A stretch of 64,000 nt of DNA from Terana coerulea (Eukaryota; Basidiomycota; Agaricomycetes; Polyporales; Phanerochaetaceae): assembly GCA_024811115.1 (NCBI GenBank), contig JAKOGH010001195.1, forward strand, positions 558,001 to 622,000, read 5' to 3'. Below, piece by piece: positions 1 to 11,012 of this stretch (positions within the stretch are counted from its first letter, which is position 1; each line of letters starts with the position of its first letter). A program made the position numbers and the translations under genes. The notes under the pieces were generated by a model that ran no database searches, was not told the DNA's origin, and worked only from the letters and a program-made list of their open reading frames with translations.

Positions 1-1763
1 TGCTTTGACGGCTATGTGTACCGTCAACCAGACGAAATCAGACGAAGAGGGAGGAAGGGAGTGGCAACGGACAAGTAACGGGATGAATGCTCTACATCAC
101 TAAACTGACTTCATGATGACCGTGAGAAAAGACTGCCATCTGGGATGGCGGTTCGTTCCAGTGCAGTTTTGACATCCACAGGTTTTGATTTGCATCTCTC
201 AGTGACTGCTTTCTCCTGAAATCTCTGCGCTAACACGGACATTAGAATAGGTTTGAACTCCCGGTTATAAACATTGCGTGGCGGTTCACGAGTTAGCAGC
301 TCATGCATCTACGCCGGTGCAGGACTGCCCTGGTCTTTCGCTGGGGCCAACTATCTCCTCCACTTAGGCATGGTGTTGAAACTCACGCCCGGTGGGGAAG
401 GTATATGGTCTTCCGCGACGGAGACTACGGTGCCGCTATGTTGCTCAGCGAATCCATCCCTTCACAGTACAATGTTCGGATGGTGTCCGACCTTTCAATA
501 TGGAATGCCGAGCTGCGCAGGGCCCGGGATTAAGCGAGTTTCGACCAATCATAGCTGAACGTTGCTCGAATCTTTGGTGCGAATTGAAGCTGCACATGTG
601 CCGAGTTGAAGACGCTGTTCAACATCTCCAAGTCCAATGCCGATGGTGGAGCATCTCATTGTGGAGAGACTTTTCGCTGCCAGGTGATTGCCGTTTACTT
701 GTGTGATGCTGTTCCACGGAGGAACTTGACAATGGCTTTCGTGATGTAGACTTCAACTCACAAATGCATTACTAGGGTCATTTCATACCAACGTTGTCTC
801 AACATGGCTAGCTCAATGCCGACTAACAACAATGCATCCGGTGCGCGATGCACACTGCGATATGTTAAGCAGTTGTTGAATAAGTACACTCGACAGGCGC
901 TATATGGAAGGTCGTCCAGCGCCATTGCATCGTTGGCCGACAACGCAGTTACGGCTTGCATGAAGCCGCGAGATCCTTGAGCAACATGACCGCAGTTCTG
1001 TCCGTTTTGCTTCGGCCCATCACTGTATCATGAGTCACTGACGATGTAATAGATATGAGTTCCGAATTATCCACTGATGCTCCTCCGTACGCGCGCGACT
1101 AGGATGCATAGCATGCACTATATTTTTATCCTGCAGGGAACGTTGCTCACAATGACAGCTCGCCGTTGAGCTTATTCGTACCCGCGGTTTTATCTCCACC
1201 ATCAGGGCATACGGAAGGAGTGCTCCACCGGCACGTATGCAAAACGGTTGCGCGCCCTGTGTTACTCGCCGACGTCCCGTGCTTTCGCCAGTACTCCTTT
1301 GCGGTAAGGGAATCCCATACATCTGGAGCTGGATCAGACAGCTTATGTCGACTTCTCAGCCCTTTCTTGAAAGCTTTAGCTTTAGGAAGTACTGCCACTG
1401 AGTCAATCGAGTGACATACCTCATGAACACATAAGCGATGTCCGAGGACCATTCACGGCACGTTGTTTGCAATACCAGCCGTTTTGCATCAACGAGGGAG
1501 TGATGTTATATCACGACCGCAGCCTCCAAATCCCTCGCTCACCTTCGTTGTCGTATTGATGAGAGCCTGGCAGTGCGTGCGTTTCTCCTCACAGAAGGTA
1601 CACCAGCCTGACTATTCGCCTGCAGCAGGCTCTGCGAGCTCCTTTCAGCGAATGCTCGTGCTCGAAGAGAAGTCAAATGGCAATCCTGAACTTTGGGGTA
1701 TGAACCGGTACGGCTTCAAATCCCTCGAGGCGGTGGCCGGCAAATGGGTGCTCTTTCCCCCAT
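1..1763. other. No gene recognised
   Basis: Only short unconvincing open frames are present, with stops in all frames and no recognisable protein. The last part (from about 1,750) is the promoter of the small secreted protein copy at 2,058. Confidence 0.5.
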
Positions 1764-1777
1764 TTGATGGAGGCAGT
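1764..1777 (+). promoter_or_regulatory. Conserved upstream motif of secreted-protein family, copy 1
   Basis: The 14-mer TTGATGGAGGCAGT lies 281 bases before the start codon at 2,058. The same 14-mer lies 261-275 bases before the two related genes (complement of 27,767-27,780 and of 30,047-30,060). Nearby sequence resembling TGAATGCTCGGCTT is also shared. Conservation in three otherwise diverged promoters suggests a transcription factor site or a duplicated promoter block; which factor is unknown. Confidence 0.55.
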
Positions 1778-2057
1778 TCGCGCAAAAATACATAGGAGCC
1801 ACTTCATGTTCCGTGCAGGCTCGGCTTGTACGTCACAAGATCATATTTACAGCGTCCAATGCATTGCAATTCACTTCCCTCGCATACAAAAGAACCTCAG
1901 TCTTGCTCGAGTAGCTCTCAACACACTTCAACTCACAACACTCATCAAGTTCCCCAAGCTACCAAAGGTACTCATCCTCTGTGCTCCATATTTCCTCGCG
2001 AAAACCCTCTTAACTGAACAGAAAACTCCTCTTGTTCCGCCGCAGAACCACCCCAAC

Positions 2058-2325
2058 ATGAAGCACCTCACCGCCCCCTCTTTGCCATCCCCGCTGCGAC
2101 CACCGGTCTCGCGCTCGCTCAGCCTGGCCCGTGCTTCAACCAGTACGTTTGCCCGTCGCTCTTTGCCCTGAACTACGGCAGCTCATGCCGCTTGCTTCCA
2201 CTTCTAGCGCTGATCCCGACAACGGCATCGGCAACTGGTGTGTCTGCGCCGATAACTCCTGCTGGGCTGATGGCCCCAACGCCTGCGACCCTCCCTCCGG
2301 GACCGAGATTACTTGCCCGGAGTGA
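2058..2325 (+). pseudogene. Small secreted cysteine-rich protein, copy 1, frameshifted
   Basis: This is a diverged third copy of the secreted protein genes at 27,245 and 29,511. Exon 1 (2,058-2,142) starts with ATG and, after a frame jump, encodes a signal peptide ending TTGLALAQ and then CFN. The intron is 2,143-2,207 (GTACGT..TAG). Exon 2 (2,208-2,325) encodes ADPDNGIGNWCVCADNSCWA and on to a stop, keeping all six cysteines. Exon 1 is 85 bases against 83 in the intact copies: two extra C in the run at 2,074-2,078 put the start codon out of frame with the signal peptide. In the signal peptide's own frame a TGA lies directly upstream, so no alternative start rescues it. Either a recent pseudogene or a run-length sequence error. 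The function of the family is unknown; a secreted role is inferred from the signal peptide. Confidence 0.7.
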
Positions 2326-2329
2326 GGTC

Positions 2330-4030
2330 AAACACACCCCGAGAATAGAGACACAGAAATATGGACGAGTGAGGAATGGGTTTAAGCCGGGCTGCGTTGT
2401 ACGATAAATGAAACAATGTTGTGTGGAGCCCAATATTGAGGTGAACAGGTTCTGAATCTGAGCCGGTACAGTGCGGCTTCCGTTCAAGATCCGCGCATGT
2501 ACTTGTCATCCTTACATGTTACATCCCGGGTGGATAAAAGGAGGGCGGTTGTGCCTGCTTGTCAAGCTATCGGAAAGCAAGAATGTAGTCCGGACTTGGA
2601 AGCTTGAAGGCTTTGTGGCGTCCGACGCCAAGAGTAGTAATCTACTAAACCGTGAGAAAACAATGCTATCTTGGTCAACATTTAAATCTTGCCAAGGGCA
2701 CTCGCCAGAGTCTACCCTCGCGTGTCCCAGGTCAAAGACGCTTCTCGCCGCTGCAGACAAGGCATGCTATTACCGCCATGGCTCCAATTGTCGCTGATAG
2801 GTTTTCCAACGTTCTTGTTCGCGAGCGGCTGCATGCCAGTGGCGGGCGCTTTTGATGCCGAACTCGAGCGACCGTTACTAGTCCTTCAGCCCTCTCATGC
2901 ACAGGAAAATGAACAATTCGCCAGCACACGAAGGGTCTCGTGCAAATCTACAACAATATGTGCGATGCAGTGGCTGCATACCTCGGCGGCTGTGGAGGTC
3001 ATGCATATGGAAGGTAGTTTTCAGCGTTAAAGAATATTGGGCAACATCGTACTCGTTCATGCGCACGGCTTACAATGCCGCCTCGAGGTTCGTACGTATC
3101 GTGACTTTTGTTTTTATACGCTTCGCTCTGACCATCACTATATCGCGGAGCTGACGACGGAGAGTCTCGACGTCGATGAACCTGGCTTCGCAGATGCCGT
3201 GGGAAACATGTGCCATTCTCGTCAACGATTCGATCATTCCTTCCAGTTGGTGGCAGTGCGATGTGGTCTTGACTCTCATCCACTCACTACTCGCTCGTGT
3301 TGTGCTCATGATACGTCCGTGCTGAGCTGCAGGCACTCCGCGTTGACAGTGCATTTTGGTAAGCATACCCTCGGAGCTTGACTCCTGTTGCCGTCTCGCT
3401 GACGTACATCTACAGAGGTCCTGTCGCCGACGATCGCGAGCCACCTGCAACCCGCAAAACCGGTGGCCGCTTCCTGGTGTGCACCGGGGCGCACGTTACA
3501 CCAGTTGAACGCCCTCTTTTCCTGCCACCTGTAGCCCTTGCACGGCTCGGGTATGTGCGTATCCTGCATTCTACGAGAAGATTTCCTCGCCGTTGCTTTC
3601 ACTTCCGAGACATATTCCGATATTGTCCGTGGACACACCCGTGCTGGGTCTCGCTGTCAAAAATATCGCGCAAAGAAGTGCCATTTTTTCTCCCCGGAAA
3701 TGAGTGAGCAATCACGCTTGGCGGGAGGGGTTATGGTTTTCCGAGACATAGGTGCGTCCCCTTGACTTACTGTTGAATTGTCCCTGATGTCATTGCTTGA
3801 CTCAGGCTTACATATGTGTTTGTCCGTCTGGATTTGCACGTTTGACCACAGGTATCACATCACCTTCAACTGCAGTCTGCTTATCTTTGCTCTCAGGTGA
3901 TCATGCGACATTCAGCCAAACAACACTGGTAAGTGGGCTGCTTATGCTGTGTCAATACTGGAAGTTTGCGAACTATCATCCTGATTATTTTCTCTTGAAA
4001 AAAGCTCAGATCGTGCAGTCGAGCATTTGC
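2330..4030. other. No gene recognised; 3' flank of the secreted-protein copy
   Basis: The part just after 2,330 keeps similarity to the downstream flank of the copy at 29.5 kb: both have CGATAAATGAAACAAT followed by GAGCCCAATATT (here 2,402-2,450). Beyond about 2,650 I see no coding signal. Confidence 0.5.
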
Positions 4031-4031
4031 C

Positions 4032-4075
4032 TTTACCATCGGGTGAGAATGCAGCCGTTCTCACCGGATGGTAAA
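4032..4075. repeat. 18-bp inverted repeat (hairpin)
   Basis: Arms 4,032-4,049 (TTTACCATCGGGTGAGAA) and 4,058-4,075 pair with a single mismatch around an 8-base spacer. No coding context. It could be a cruciform, a transcribed hairpin or a remnant of mobile DNA. Confidence 0.75.
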
Positions 4076-4856
4076 CGTCCGTCCTCGCCTGCGCTTTCTC
4101 CGGCCAAGCCCGCCTCCGCCCCCACCGTGTCCCCCGCCAGCGCATGACTTCTTGTACTCTCTTCTGTCTATGATACCCCTTTTCCAGCGCAGCAAGAACC
4201 TCAGCCCTGCTCTTCTTCCGTTCAGCGCTGCCTCTGCAAGCGTGCGCGGTTACGACCCTGCCCGCCTTTTCATTCCACCGCCTCCGGCAAAGCGCATTCT
4301 CACCATCACGGTCGAAGGGCGTTGGCGAGGACGACGACCCTCGCCGTCTGAGCCTCCGAAGCACGCTCGCGCTGCCCACTCCACGGGACGCGCGCGGCCC
4401 TGGCGCGTCTGCGAGGCTTCTGCACGGAGAAGAGTCCGAAGACGGACGCCTGGCGTCTGCAGTACTTCTTTCATGAAGGGTAGAAGCAGCGCGTCGGCCG
4501 ATAGCAGCGAGCCGCCGTCTTTAGCCGGAGTGGCGACCCGTCCTCGTCCAACGCCCAGCGCACGGACAGGCGCGTGCAGGAGGACCACAGGCCGGGCGCT
4601 CCCAGGGCCAGCGGGGGCGCACGCGTCGCGAGCCTTGGGACGCGCTGATACGGTCAGGTGGCGGGCGGGCTGCGGAGGCGCGCGGAGGAGGGCTTGGTCG
4701 TGTCGGCGGGGTTCCTGGATGCGGAAGGGGCCGCACATGTCGTTCGCGCTCAGGGCTACTGCGGGCGATCGATGGATCGACGACACACTATGACCTCGTT
4801 CGAAGAAGCCGGAACCAGTATTGGGGACGGGCGTGCCGCGTATGGACGGACGGAGG
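4076..4856. other. GC-rich stretch, no gene recognised
   Basis: Long open frames on both strands (241 codons on plus, 230 on minus) overlap each other and have the Arg/Pro/Ala-rich content expected of chance frames in GC-rich DNA. No domain is recognisable. Confidence 0.45.
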
Positions 4857-4888
4857 GTCGGTCGGTCGGTCGGTCGGTCGGTCGGTCG
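4857..4888. repeat. GTCG tetranucleotide microsatellite, 8 units
   Basis: Eight uninterrupted GTCG units. On the minus strand it would read as Arg-Pro-Thr-Asp repeats in a frame I do not regard as a gene. Confidence 0.9.
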
Positions 4889-5040
4889 GCCAGTAGGAAA
4901 TGAACGCGATTGCCAGGTTCGACGGGACGGGATGTTATGCAAACATTCATTAGGCGTATTTCGTACATTGCTTTGTTACCGAATTATGTAATGCGAGTAC
5001 TGTGCCTTCATAATCGGTGGATTGTCGTAGTCACTGCGTA

Positions 5041-5490
5041 CACGTGCTTCTCAGAGCTATGAACGGCGTGCCGCGCATGGGCCAAGGCCAGGTCGTGGTG
5101 AAGTCATCCGCAGCGTGACCATCGAGCGCAATTCTCTTGTGCGTTCTTGAGCAGCTCTACACAGTAGATATTCGTACCACGTTGCCTCGACCCTGTCCCC
5201 CGATCAGACAGTCTGGACCGCGAGTACCCGCATCTTTCGTCACGACATCGATATTCATCCATGGATGTCGTATCTCTACATCCGAGCGCGCTTTCCAGGG
5301 TTATGAACGGCGTATCACGCTCGAGCCGAGACCAGAAGGGGATACGTGAAGTCATGCATTACACAAGTCGCTCATGTGCCCTTCATAAACCTTCGTACAG
5401 CAGCTCTCCGCACCACCTCGACCCTGTGCGTCCGCCCGCAGGGTCTCGACGTCGAGCATTCGCACCTCTCATTAAACCGTATCGACGCGA
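5041..5490. repeat. Diverged tandem duplication, unit about 240 bp
   Basis: Unit 1 (about 5,041-5,280) and unit 2 (about 5,285-5,490) share ordered anchors: TATGAACGGCGT, then GTGAAGTCAT, then AGCAGCTCT.., then CTCGACCCTGT and a GTC-rich block. They are strongly diverged with indels. No coding signal and no terminal repeats found. Confidence 0.6.
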
Positions 5491-6364
5491 TGGCAACAGA
5501 TAGAACAGAGAGAATACATTCTTGTTGTGCCCTCAATCTGAGCTGCGCCTTGTCCAGCTGCCCGTGACGATACTGAATGCAAGGCGGAAAGTCTGGACTG
5601 TTTGTATGCACGACTAACAGGCCATGGCCGATTGTGCTAGGCTGTCCGAGTCGCCCGAGGGCGCTCGGAGTCGTTGGTGCATGCGAACGCCACCAAGCTC
5701 TGGCTCCCCGCCAACCAATCACGGGCGGCGAGCGAGCCTCGAGCCTCGACCAATGCCAGCGCGGCTTCGTCCTATTGGCTCTCGTGCTTGTCCCGCGCAA
5801 CATTTCGATCTGGAGCTGTCTCGAGCCGCGTTATAGTATTACTGTGCATGTAATACTGTAGCGACACCCTTGGGATGGCGATGACGATCCGGCGATCGCC
5901 AAGCGCCACAAGCCGCCGCCGCCATTTCATCCGCGCATAAACATATTTGTTACTTCGGTGCAGACGGTCGGCCTGTTGGTTCCGCCCCGGCGAGTCTCGT
6001 TAATCGAACGGCTCCATCGGCCGTGCGTTGGCATTAATGAACACTGCGTACTGTAATATTGGGCCGGCGGCCGAGGTTTTGCACGATGCTTCCGGACGTG
6101 CGGTCGACGAGTGCCGGGTTCTTGCTGACAGGACCGGTATGGGTGTGGATGTGGCCAGTGGCGCGCGGGCGGACGGCGACTGGCACGGCGACGCATGCCG
6201 GGCTGCACACCCGTGAACGAGACGCACGGGGAGCTCCTGAAAACCATCGAGTAATTATATGCAAGCAACAGAGGCTCCCAACACACGCCGCGCCGCGCAG
6301 ACTCGCCGTCGTAGGCCGCACCCGCCGCCGCCGCGCAGCGCCTGCTGCCGGATTCCGTGTCCCG
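5491..6364. other. No gene recognised
   Basis: GC-rich sequence with overlapping short frames on both strands and no recognisable product. Confidence 0.45.
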
Positions 6365-6915
6365 CAAGATTAAATCTGCTTCCGCCACGACGGGCTGCAC
6401 ACGAAATGGCCGCAGAAGGCTGGGCGGGCGGGTCAACGCTGTGCCTGCACGATCGAACGAGTTACTTACTCATCCCTGTGACAGCTGTGTATCCCTGTAG
6501 AGCCCTTTGCTGCCTTCTCGCCTTCTGCTGGGCCGGTGGCCGACACCTTGCATCCGCGCCCGTAGCGCCTCCACACCGCATCGTGATTATAACCGTCTTT
6601 GGAAGCTGGTGTCACCGTGAGGTCAGTAATACTAATAGTGATAGGTATCAAATACAATTACCGCATGCATATCTGCATCGTGTGAGCATGAACGGAGCGG
6701 GCGCAGCAGGCTGGAGGCTCGTCGGGCAGAAAAAGGCAGTGCGCGCCACAGCCGTGGAGCCGTCGCATCCAGCGTCCCATAATTACTTCCGCCACAACGG
6801 GCTGCGAACGAAATGGCCGCGGTGGGCTCGGCGCGAAGGCGGGCGGGCTCAGGTTGGGCCTGTCGCCTCGCTCGCGTTACTCATCCTACGCACCAGTATC
6901 CCCGTAAGGTCCGTC
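6365..6915. repeat. Two diverged copies of a block of about 140 bp
   Basis: Segments 6,365-6,505 and 6,775-6,915 share CTTCCGCCACxACGGGCTGC, ACGAAATGGCCGC, GGGCGGGC, GTTACT.ACTCATCC and TATCCC.GTA in the same order and orientation. No terminal repeats or target duplications were found, so origin is open. Confidence 0.6.
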
Positions 6916-7647
6916 GCCGCTTCTCTTCTCTTTTCGTTCTGTCTGCCCTCCCTCGTCCCGCGGACGTCCGCTGTGCATGCTCCGTTGGCGGCCCTAGATT
7001 ATCTTCAGTACCGCCCTCTTGGGCCATTCCGTGCGCGCGGCCGGCCGCCGGATCCGCCGCCGAAGGCACACAGTTGCACCGCAAGACCCGCATTTGGAAG
7101 GACCTGCGCCAAACCGGGAAGGTCCTTTCTATCGTGGCTGTAGGCTGCTGCAGCTTGGCCGGCTGTCAGCCCGGCGCCAACAGAGTGGGAGCGGCGAGAT
7201 GTCGTGATCGTGGCATGCTGGTAGAGATGTTGCTGTCAGCCAGAAGGCAAAATGTGGGGTGCTTCCGAGACGTCGCTCTCGGGTGTCAGTCAGTGACAGG
7301 GCGCCGTGTGCGCACCTTCGTTCGTGGCACACCGTTCGCGCGTGATTTGACAGGTTGGCAAGTAGCAGCGAGCGTGTAGGTGTTGCGCTGGCTCGCCCAG
7401 ACCCAGCGTCCCGCCGCGCCTTCTGATGACCGATGTGCTGTCCACGTCAAGCCGTCAGTCAAAGCGGCACGTAGGCCGCGAGCGCGCGGACGATGAAGAG
7501 GTGGCCCTAGTCTGTATTTTGACGCGGGGGTCGTATGAGGTGTTCCGGATTTGGACGTGTTTCGCTGGATTTGGTATGTTAGACGCCCAGAAATATTCGC
7601 GCGTTTTCCTATGCATTTCTCGCTCTGCTCTTGTCGTGCCCCCCACC
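6916..7647. other. No gene recognised
   Basis: GC-rich non-coding sequence. A short motif around 7,404 (GTCCCGCCGCGCC then TTCTGATGAC) recurs in diverged form near 8,460, another sign of small local duplications. Confidence 0.4.
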
Positions 7648-8143
7648 ATGCAGGGCTCTTTCGACTTGCAGGATGTCGTCTACACCTTATACACTGGTGA
7701 CTTCCGACCAGGTTCTCCCTCACCTCAGCCTTCGCCACCACCGCACGTCGACTCAGAGGCTTCAGAAGACAATCCTTTCGACAGGATCTCGGATGCCGTA
7801 CCCGCGAAGGCTGCTCATCGTTCGGCCGTTTCATTATCTGGCCCTGGGCTTTTATGCTGTGGAAAAGGTCGTTCTCCCTATGCTCGCTGCGACGCTGTCG
7901 CTATTTTACACTTTCTTACTACTAGGGCAATCAGACAAGCAGGGCACACCAGTTCACCCCGGCTGTACGGCTAGAGATGATGAGACCTTGAATAGGCTGC
8001 GAAAATTCAGTCGCTTGAGCAGAATGGCAGGTCATGTTGTAGCAAGACAGACTCATGGTGAATACTATATCTTGAGGTGTGCGCTGGCGTGCTGTTCTCT
8101 GCCCACACTGACCTATAAGGCATGTGGAATAACCACCCACTAA
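7648..8143 (+). CDS. Candidate small membrane protein (uncertain)
   Basis: An ATG in good context (CCCCACCATG) opens a frame reading MQGSFDLQDVVYTLYTGDF, then a Pro/Ser stretch and EDNPFDRI. Around 7,790 the plausible protein continues one frame over as PYPRRLLIVRPFHYLALGFY followed by EKVVLPMLAATLSLFYTFLL, a good membrane segment. Joining them needs a one-base frame change, like the others in this window. After about 7,970 the frame becomes unconvincing, so the 3' end is not known and an intron is likely. I do not recognise the family; the layout (acidic, Pro-rich N-terminus and a hydrophobic segment) looks more like a real protein than the chance frames nearby. Confidence 0.35.
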
Positions 8144-8149
8144 TCCCTC

Positions 8150-8940
8150 ATGCATTCTTAAATATATCATGACACTCCCCCTATGCATAATGGGCACCTC
8201 TGTACAGAAGTGAAGCACGGCGCAGCTGAGTCGCGACTGCGTCGGACGCGACAAACACAGCTTGATGGATGCACGTGATGATATGATGGGATCAAACAGG
8301 AACACCTGCGACCACCCGCCCCGGTAGTAGCAGACGCTTAACAGCGTATCCGTAGCCCAAAGCGCAGGTTGATCCGCTGTGTTTGCTGTCTGCCTCGGGG
8401 AGACTAGGTGGCCCAGCCGTCGTGCGAGGCGTCGGCCACCTATGCGTCACCCAGGCGCCACGTCCCGCCGCGCCGCCTTCGGATGACGCACGCGCACAGG
8501 GGCGGCGTGCAGGCAACTACGACGTCCGCCCGCCGCCCGCCGCCGCCTTCTCCCGCTGCACAAGCCACCGGAGAAGCGTGCATGGCGTCGGGGTGGCGTG
8601 GCGGGACCAAGCAGGCGCAGTGCCTCAGGCCCAGTGACAATCGACAATGCTCACGGCTGCCGAGCAATGCTCCAGTCTGCCAGGCAGATTCTCATCTGCT
8701 CCAGGATGCTCCGCTCTGGCCAAATTGGTCTGCCGAGTCCTGCCGACGCTTATGTAAGTGCCTTCTCCAGCGCTAGTGTGCGTTGCGCCGCGCGCGCAGC
8801 GACGCGTCGACACAATGCGCAACATCGTGTTGCGTCGTCGCGTCCAACACCACACACACACACACTTGTCAATCTCCCTAACGTGCTGCATGCTGCACGA
8901 CCTGCGCGCAAGGTGCTATGACGTCAAAGGGTTTCTCGGC
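8150..8940. other. No gene recognised; CA microsatellite
   Basis: GC-rich, no convincing frame. A short CA run lies at about 8,851-8,865. The end merges into the promoter at 8,961. Confidence 0.45.
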
Positions 8941-8960
8941 CCTTTCCGACGCTTTCGCGC

Positions 8961-8970
8961 CATATATAAA
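8961..8970 (+). promoter_or_regulatory. TATA box and CT-rich leader
   Basis: CATATATAAA is followed by about 100 bases of strongly C/T-rich sequence up to the ATG at 9,079. Pyrimidine-rich leaders after a TATA box are common in well-expressed fungal genes. Confidence 0.5.
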
Positions 8971-9078
8971 CCACCCCGCCCTCCGTTCCCCAAGTCCCCG
9001 CCCCTTATCTTTTCCCCCCATCTTCCCGCCGCTCTATCCTCCCGCGTCCGTGCCCTCCCCTTCCCTTCGAGGCTTGTA

Positions 9079-9594
9079 ATGCCATCGATCTCTGCCTGGT
9101 ATGTGCGAACTTGGTCAGCTACAAATCACAGAAGTGGTACTAACTTGTTGATCTGTGCTAAATAGGGCCACCTTGTCGCGCATATACCCACTCAAATCGG
9201 TAAGTCCGTACACTCTCTTCATAATTCAAGCTGCTTATGCAATGTCCTGCTGTAGTGTTGCGTTTCGCGAGGCACCCGTCGTGCTAAGTCTGTTTGGAGG
9301 CGGCCCATAGGATTTTGTGTAGATTTATGTAGTCATGTACCGGATTTGGCAGCAATAAATCAATTGAATTACAAAATACCAATATCAATCTGGAACGGGC
9401 ACTGGAGTGGGCCAGAAATAGATGCGGGCGGGACGCAAGCATTTCTGCGCATGCGCCGGCAGACGAGGTCAGGTCAGGTCAGACCGAGATCAGACGAGGG
9501 CATAGGCGAGCAGTTCCTCTGGGCGTCTACCATCTGCTTTTTCTCAGTTTATCTGCTTCCAGCGTGCCTCATCTGCACCGGCAGTTTTGGTTAG
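9079..9594 (+). CDS. Candidate small intron-containing gene (uncertain)
   Basis: Support comes from gene signals rather than homology. ATG at 9,079 follows a TATA box and CT-rich leader. Exon 1 is 9,079-9,098; intron 1 (9,099-9,165) has GTATGT, a perfect TACTAAC branch site and an AG; exon 2 is 9,166-9,199; intron 2 (9,200-9,255) has GTAAGT..GTAG. Exons 1-2 encode MPSISAWATLSRIYPLKS. In phase, exon 3 runs to a stop at 9,592-9,594. One frame over it reads FREAPVVLSLFGGGP and stops near 9,307, which looks more protein-like and would need a one-base change. Perhaps a short mitochondrial or membrane subunit, but I cannot name it. Confidence 0.35.
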
Positions 9595-9599
9595 TTCTC

Positions 9600-10161
9600 G
9601 GCAGCTCCGGGCATTGTTGATTCCCACTGGGCCTCAGGCCTCAGGGGGCGGAGCAGCACAGGCGCGCATCCCGAGCAGCCCGACGGGAGACACGCCGTCG
9701 CCCCGCAGGCCGCGATGCCGGGCCCGGCGCCGGGCACCACAGTCCCGGAGGCGAGAACGAACGGGACGTGCGGCGGGGCGATCGGCGGTGTCCACTGTCG
9801 ATCCGCGCGTGGGCGATCGCAGGCTCGGGGGACGCGGAGGTGGTGCCAAGGAATATTCAGCTGGTCGCCTGGTCGCCTGGAAGAGCCTGCCGGCGGCGGC
9901 GGGCGCATTCTCGCCAGTGTGCGGGGCGTCGTTTCTCGCTGCTCGGCACGCGCAGGCACAGACGGCGGCCGCGAATGTACCTTCCCCAACCGCAATTTTT
10001 AGTCATTTTTTCAGCTGGTCTGCGTCGCATGGCTACATTGGGCAACGCGGCGCCACCGCGTGGCGCGTTCGCACTGTGCGCACTGCACAGGCGGTCACAC
10101 GATCACAAAGTGCATTTGACACGCCGCACGACGGCCGGTCGCAAAGACGATCGCACACTGC
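9600..10161. other. GC-rich, no gene recognised
   Basis: A 263-codon frame (9,587-10,378) runs straight into the transposon at 10,171 and has no recognisable domain; I treat it as chance in GC-rich DNA. Confidence 0.45.
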
Positions 10162-10170
10162 ATGCTGTCC

Positions 10171-11012
10171 GGATAAGTCTAATGAGAAACCCCTTGACGC
10201 CCATAAACCCCGGGTTTATTGCTTAGTCAGTACAAACCCCTTCCCTATCAGGATCGCCGGGTTTAGCGCGAAGGCGCTGACCCCGGGCACTGCTAGGTGT
10301 AAAGGCTGCAGGCCGCTTCGGTCAGGGAATATTTATGAACCGTGTACAACAGGACTCTATCAGACATATACACACTGAAAAAATCGTTGAGAATGGCCTA
10401 TATTCTCTTATACATTGATGGTAGACACGTTGTACTGTGAGATGAGTGCTAAAGGGGCGAGGGCATTGTCGCGCGTCGGCGCAATCCGGAAATGGTAACT
10501 CGGCGGGATCCTTGATGGGCTGATGCGCACCGACGTACTCTGCGACAACTTGCTCCGGGGCAATGCGTAGATAGGCTCAGCTCCACAGTATGCATACTGT
10601 AGAGTTGCTGCTGCCAGAAGTAAAGAATTGTTAAAGAATATCAAGCATGCTATTTCTTGAAATGCATGCAACATCCAAGCAACATCAGACTACAAAGCGC
10701 TCTGGTGCGCCCTGCCAGCCCGACACGCAGCCACTGATGGGTCACAGAAATTAAGTAGTGCAGTCAGCATAAAATAATTCATGCAAGTTGAACCCCTATG
10801 TCACACTCAAATCTACTGCTACGAGACCCTTAGTAGTGACACACTTAACCAGAAAATCGCATAGCTCTCAGCCGCCTGAGTAAGCTGGCATTCTCACGCT
10901 CCTTTGCAGGAGGACTGTTCGGGGTCTCCAGCGGCGCTTATCATGCTAAACCGGGTTTCCCATTAGCAGCAGGGGTTTATAGTCCCACGGGGGTTTCTCA
11001 TTAGACTTATCC
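10171..11012. mobile_element. Non-autonomous DNA transposon, 842 bp, 9-bp TSD (MULE-like)
   Basis: The ends are inverted copies of each other. From 10,171 inward the sequence begins GGATAAGTCTAATGAGAAAC; the complement read inward from 11,012 begins identically. The match is perfect for 23 bases, then continues imperfectly through ATAAACCCC to about 46 bases. The direct repeat ATGCTGTCC flanks both ends exactly (10,162-10,170 and 11,013-11,021). A 9-bp duplication is typical of Mutator-like elements. The interior (AT-richer than its surroundings) has no transposase frame, so it depends on an enzyme encoded elsewhere. The intact duplication suggests a fairly recent insertion. Confidence 0.85.

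Noticed and set aside
4068..4942. Overlapping frames of 241 (plus) and 230 (minus) codons
   Set aside because: Mutually overlapping, include the GTCG microsatellite, composition expected of chance in GC-rich DNA.
6259..7143. 294-codon plus-strand open frame
   Set aside because: Spans both copies of a diverged non-coding repeat and has no protein-like pattern.
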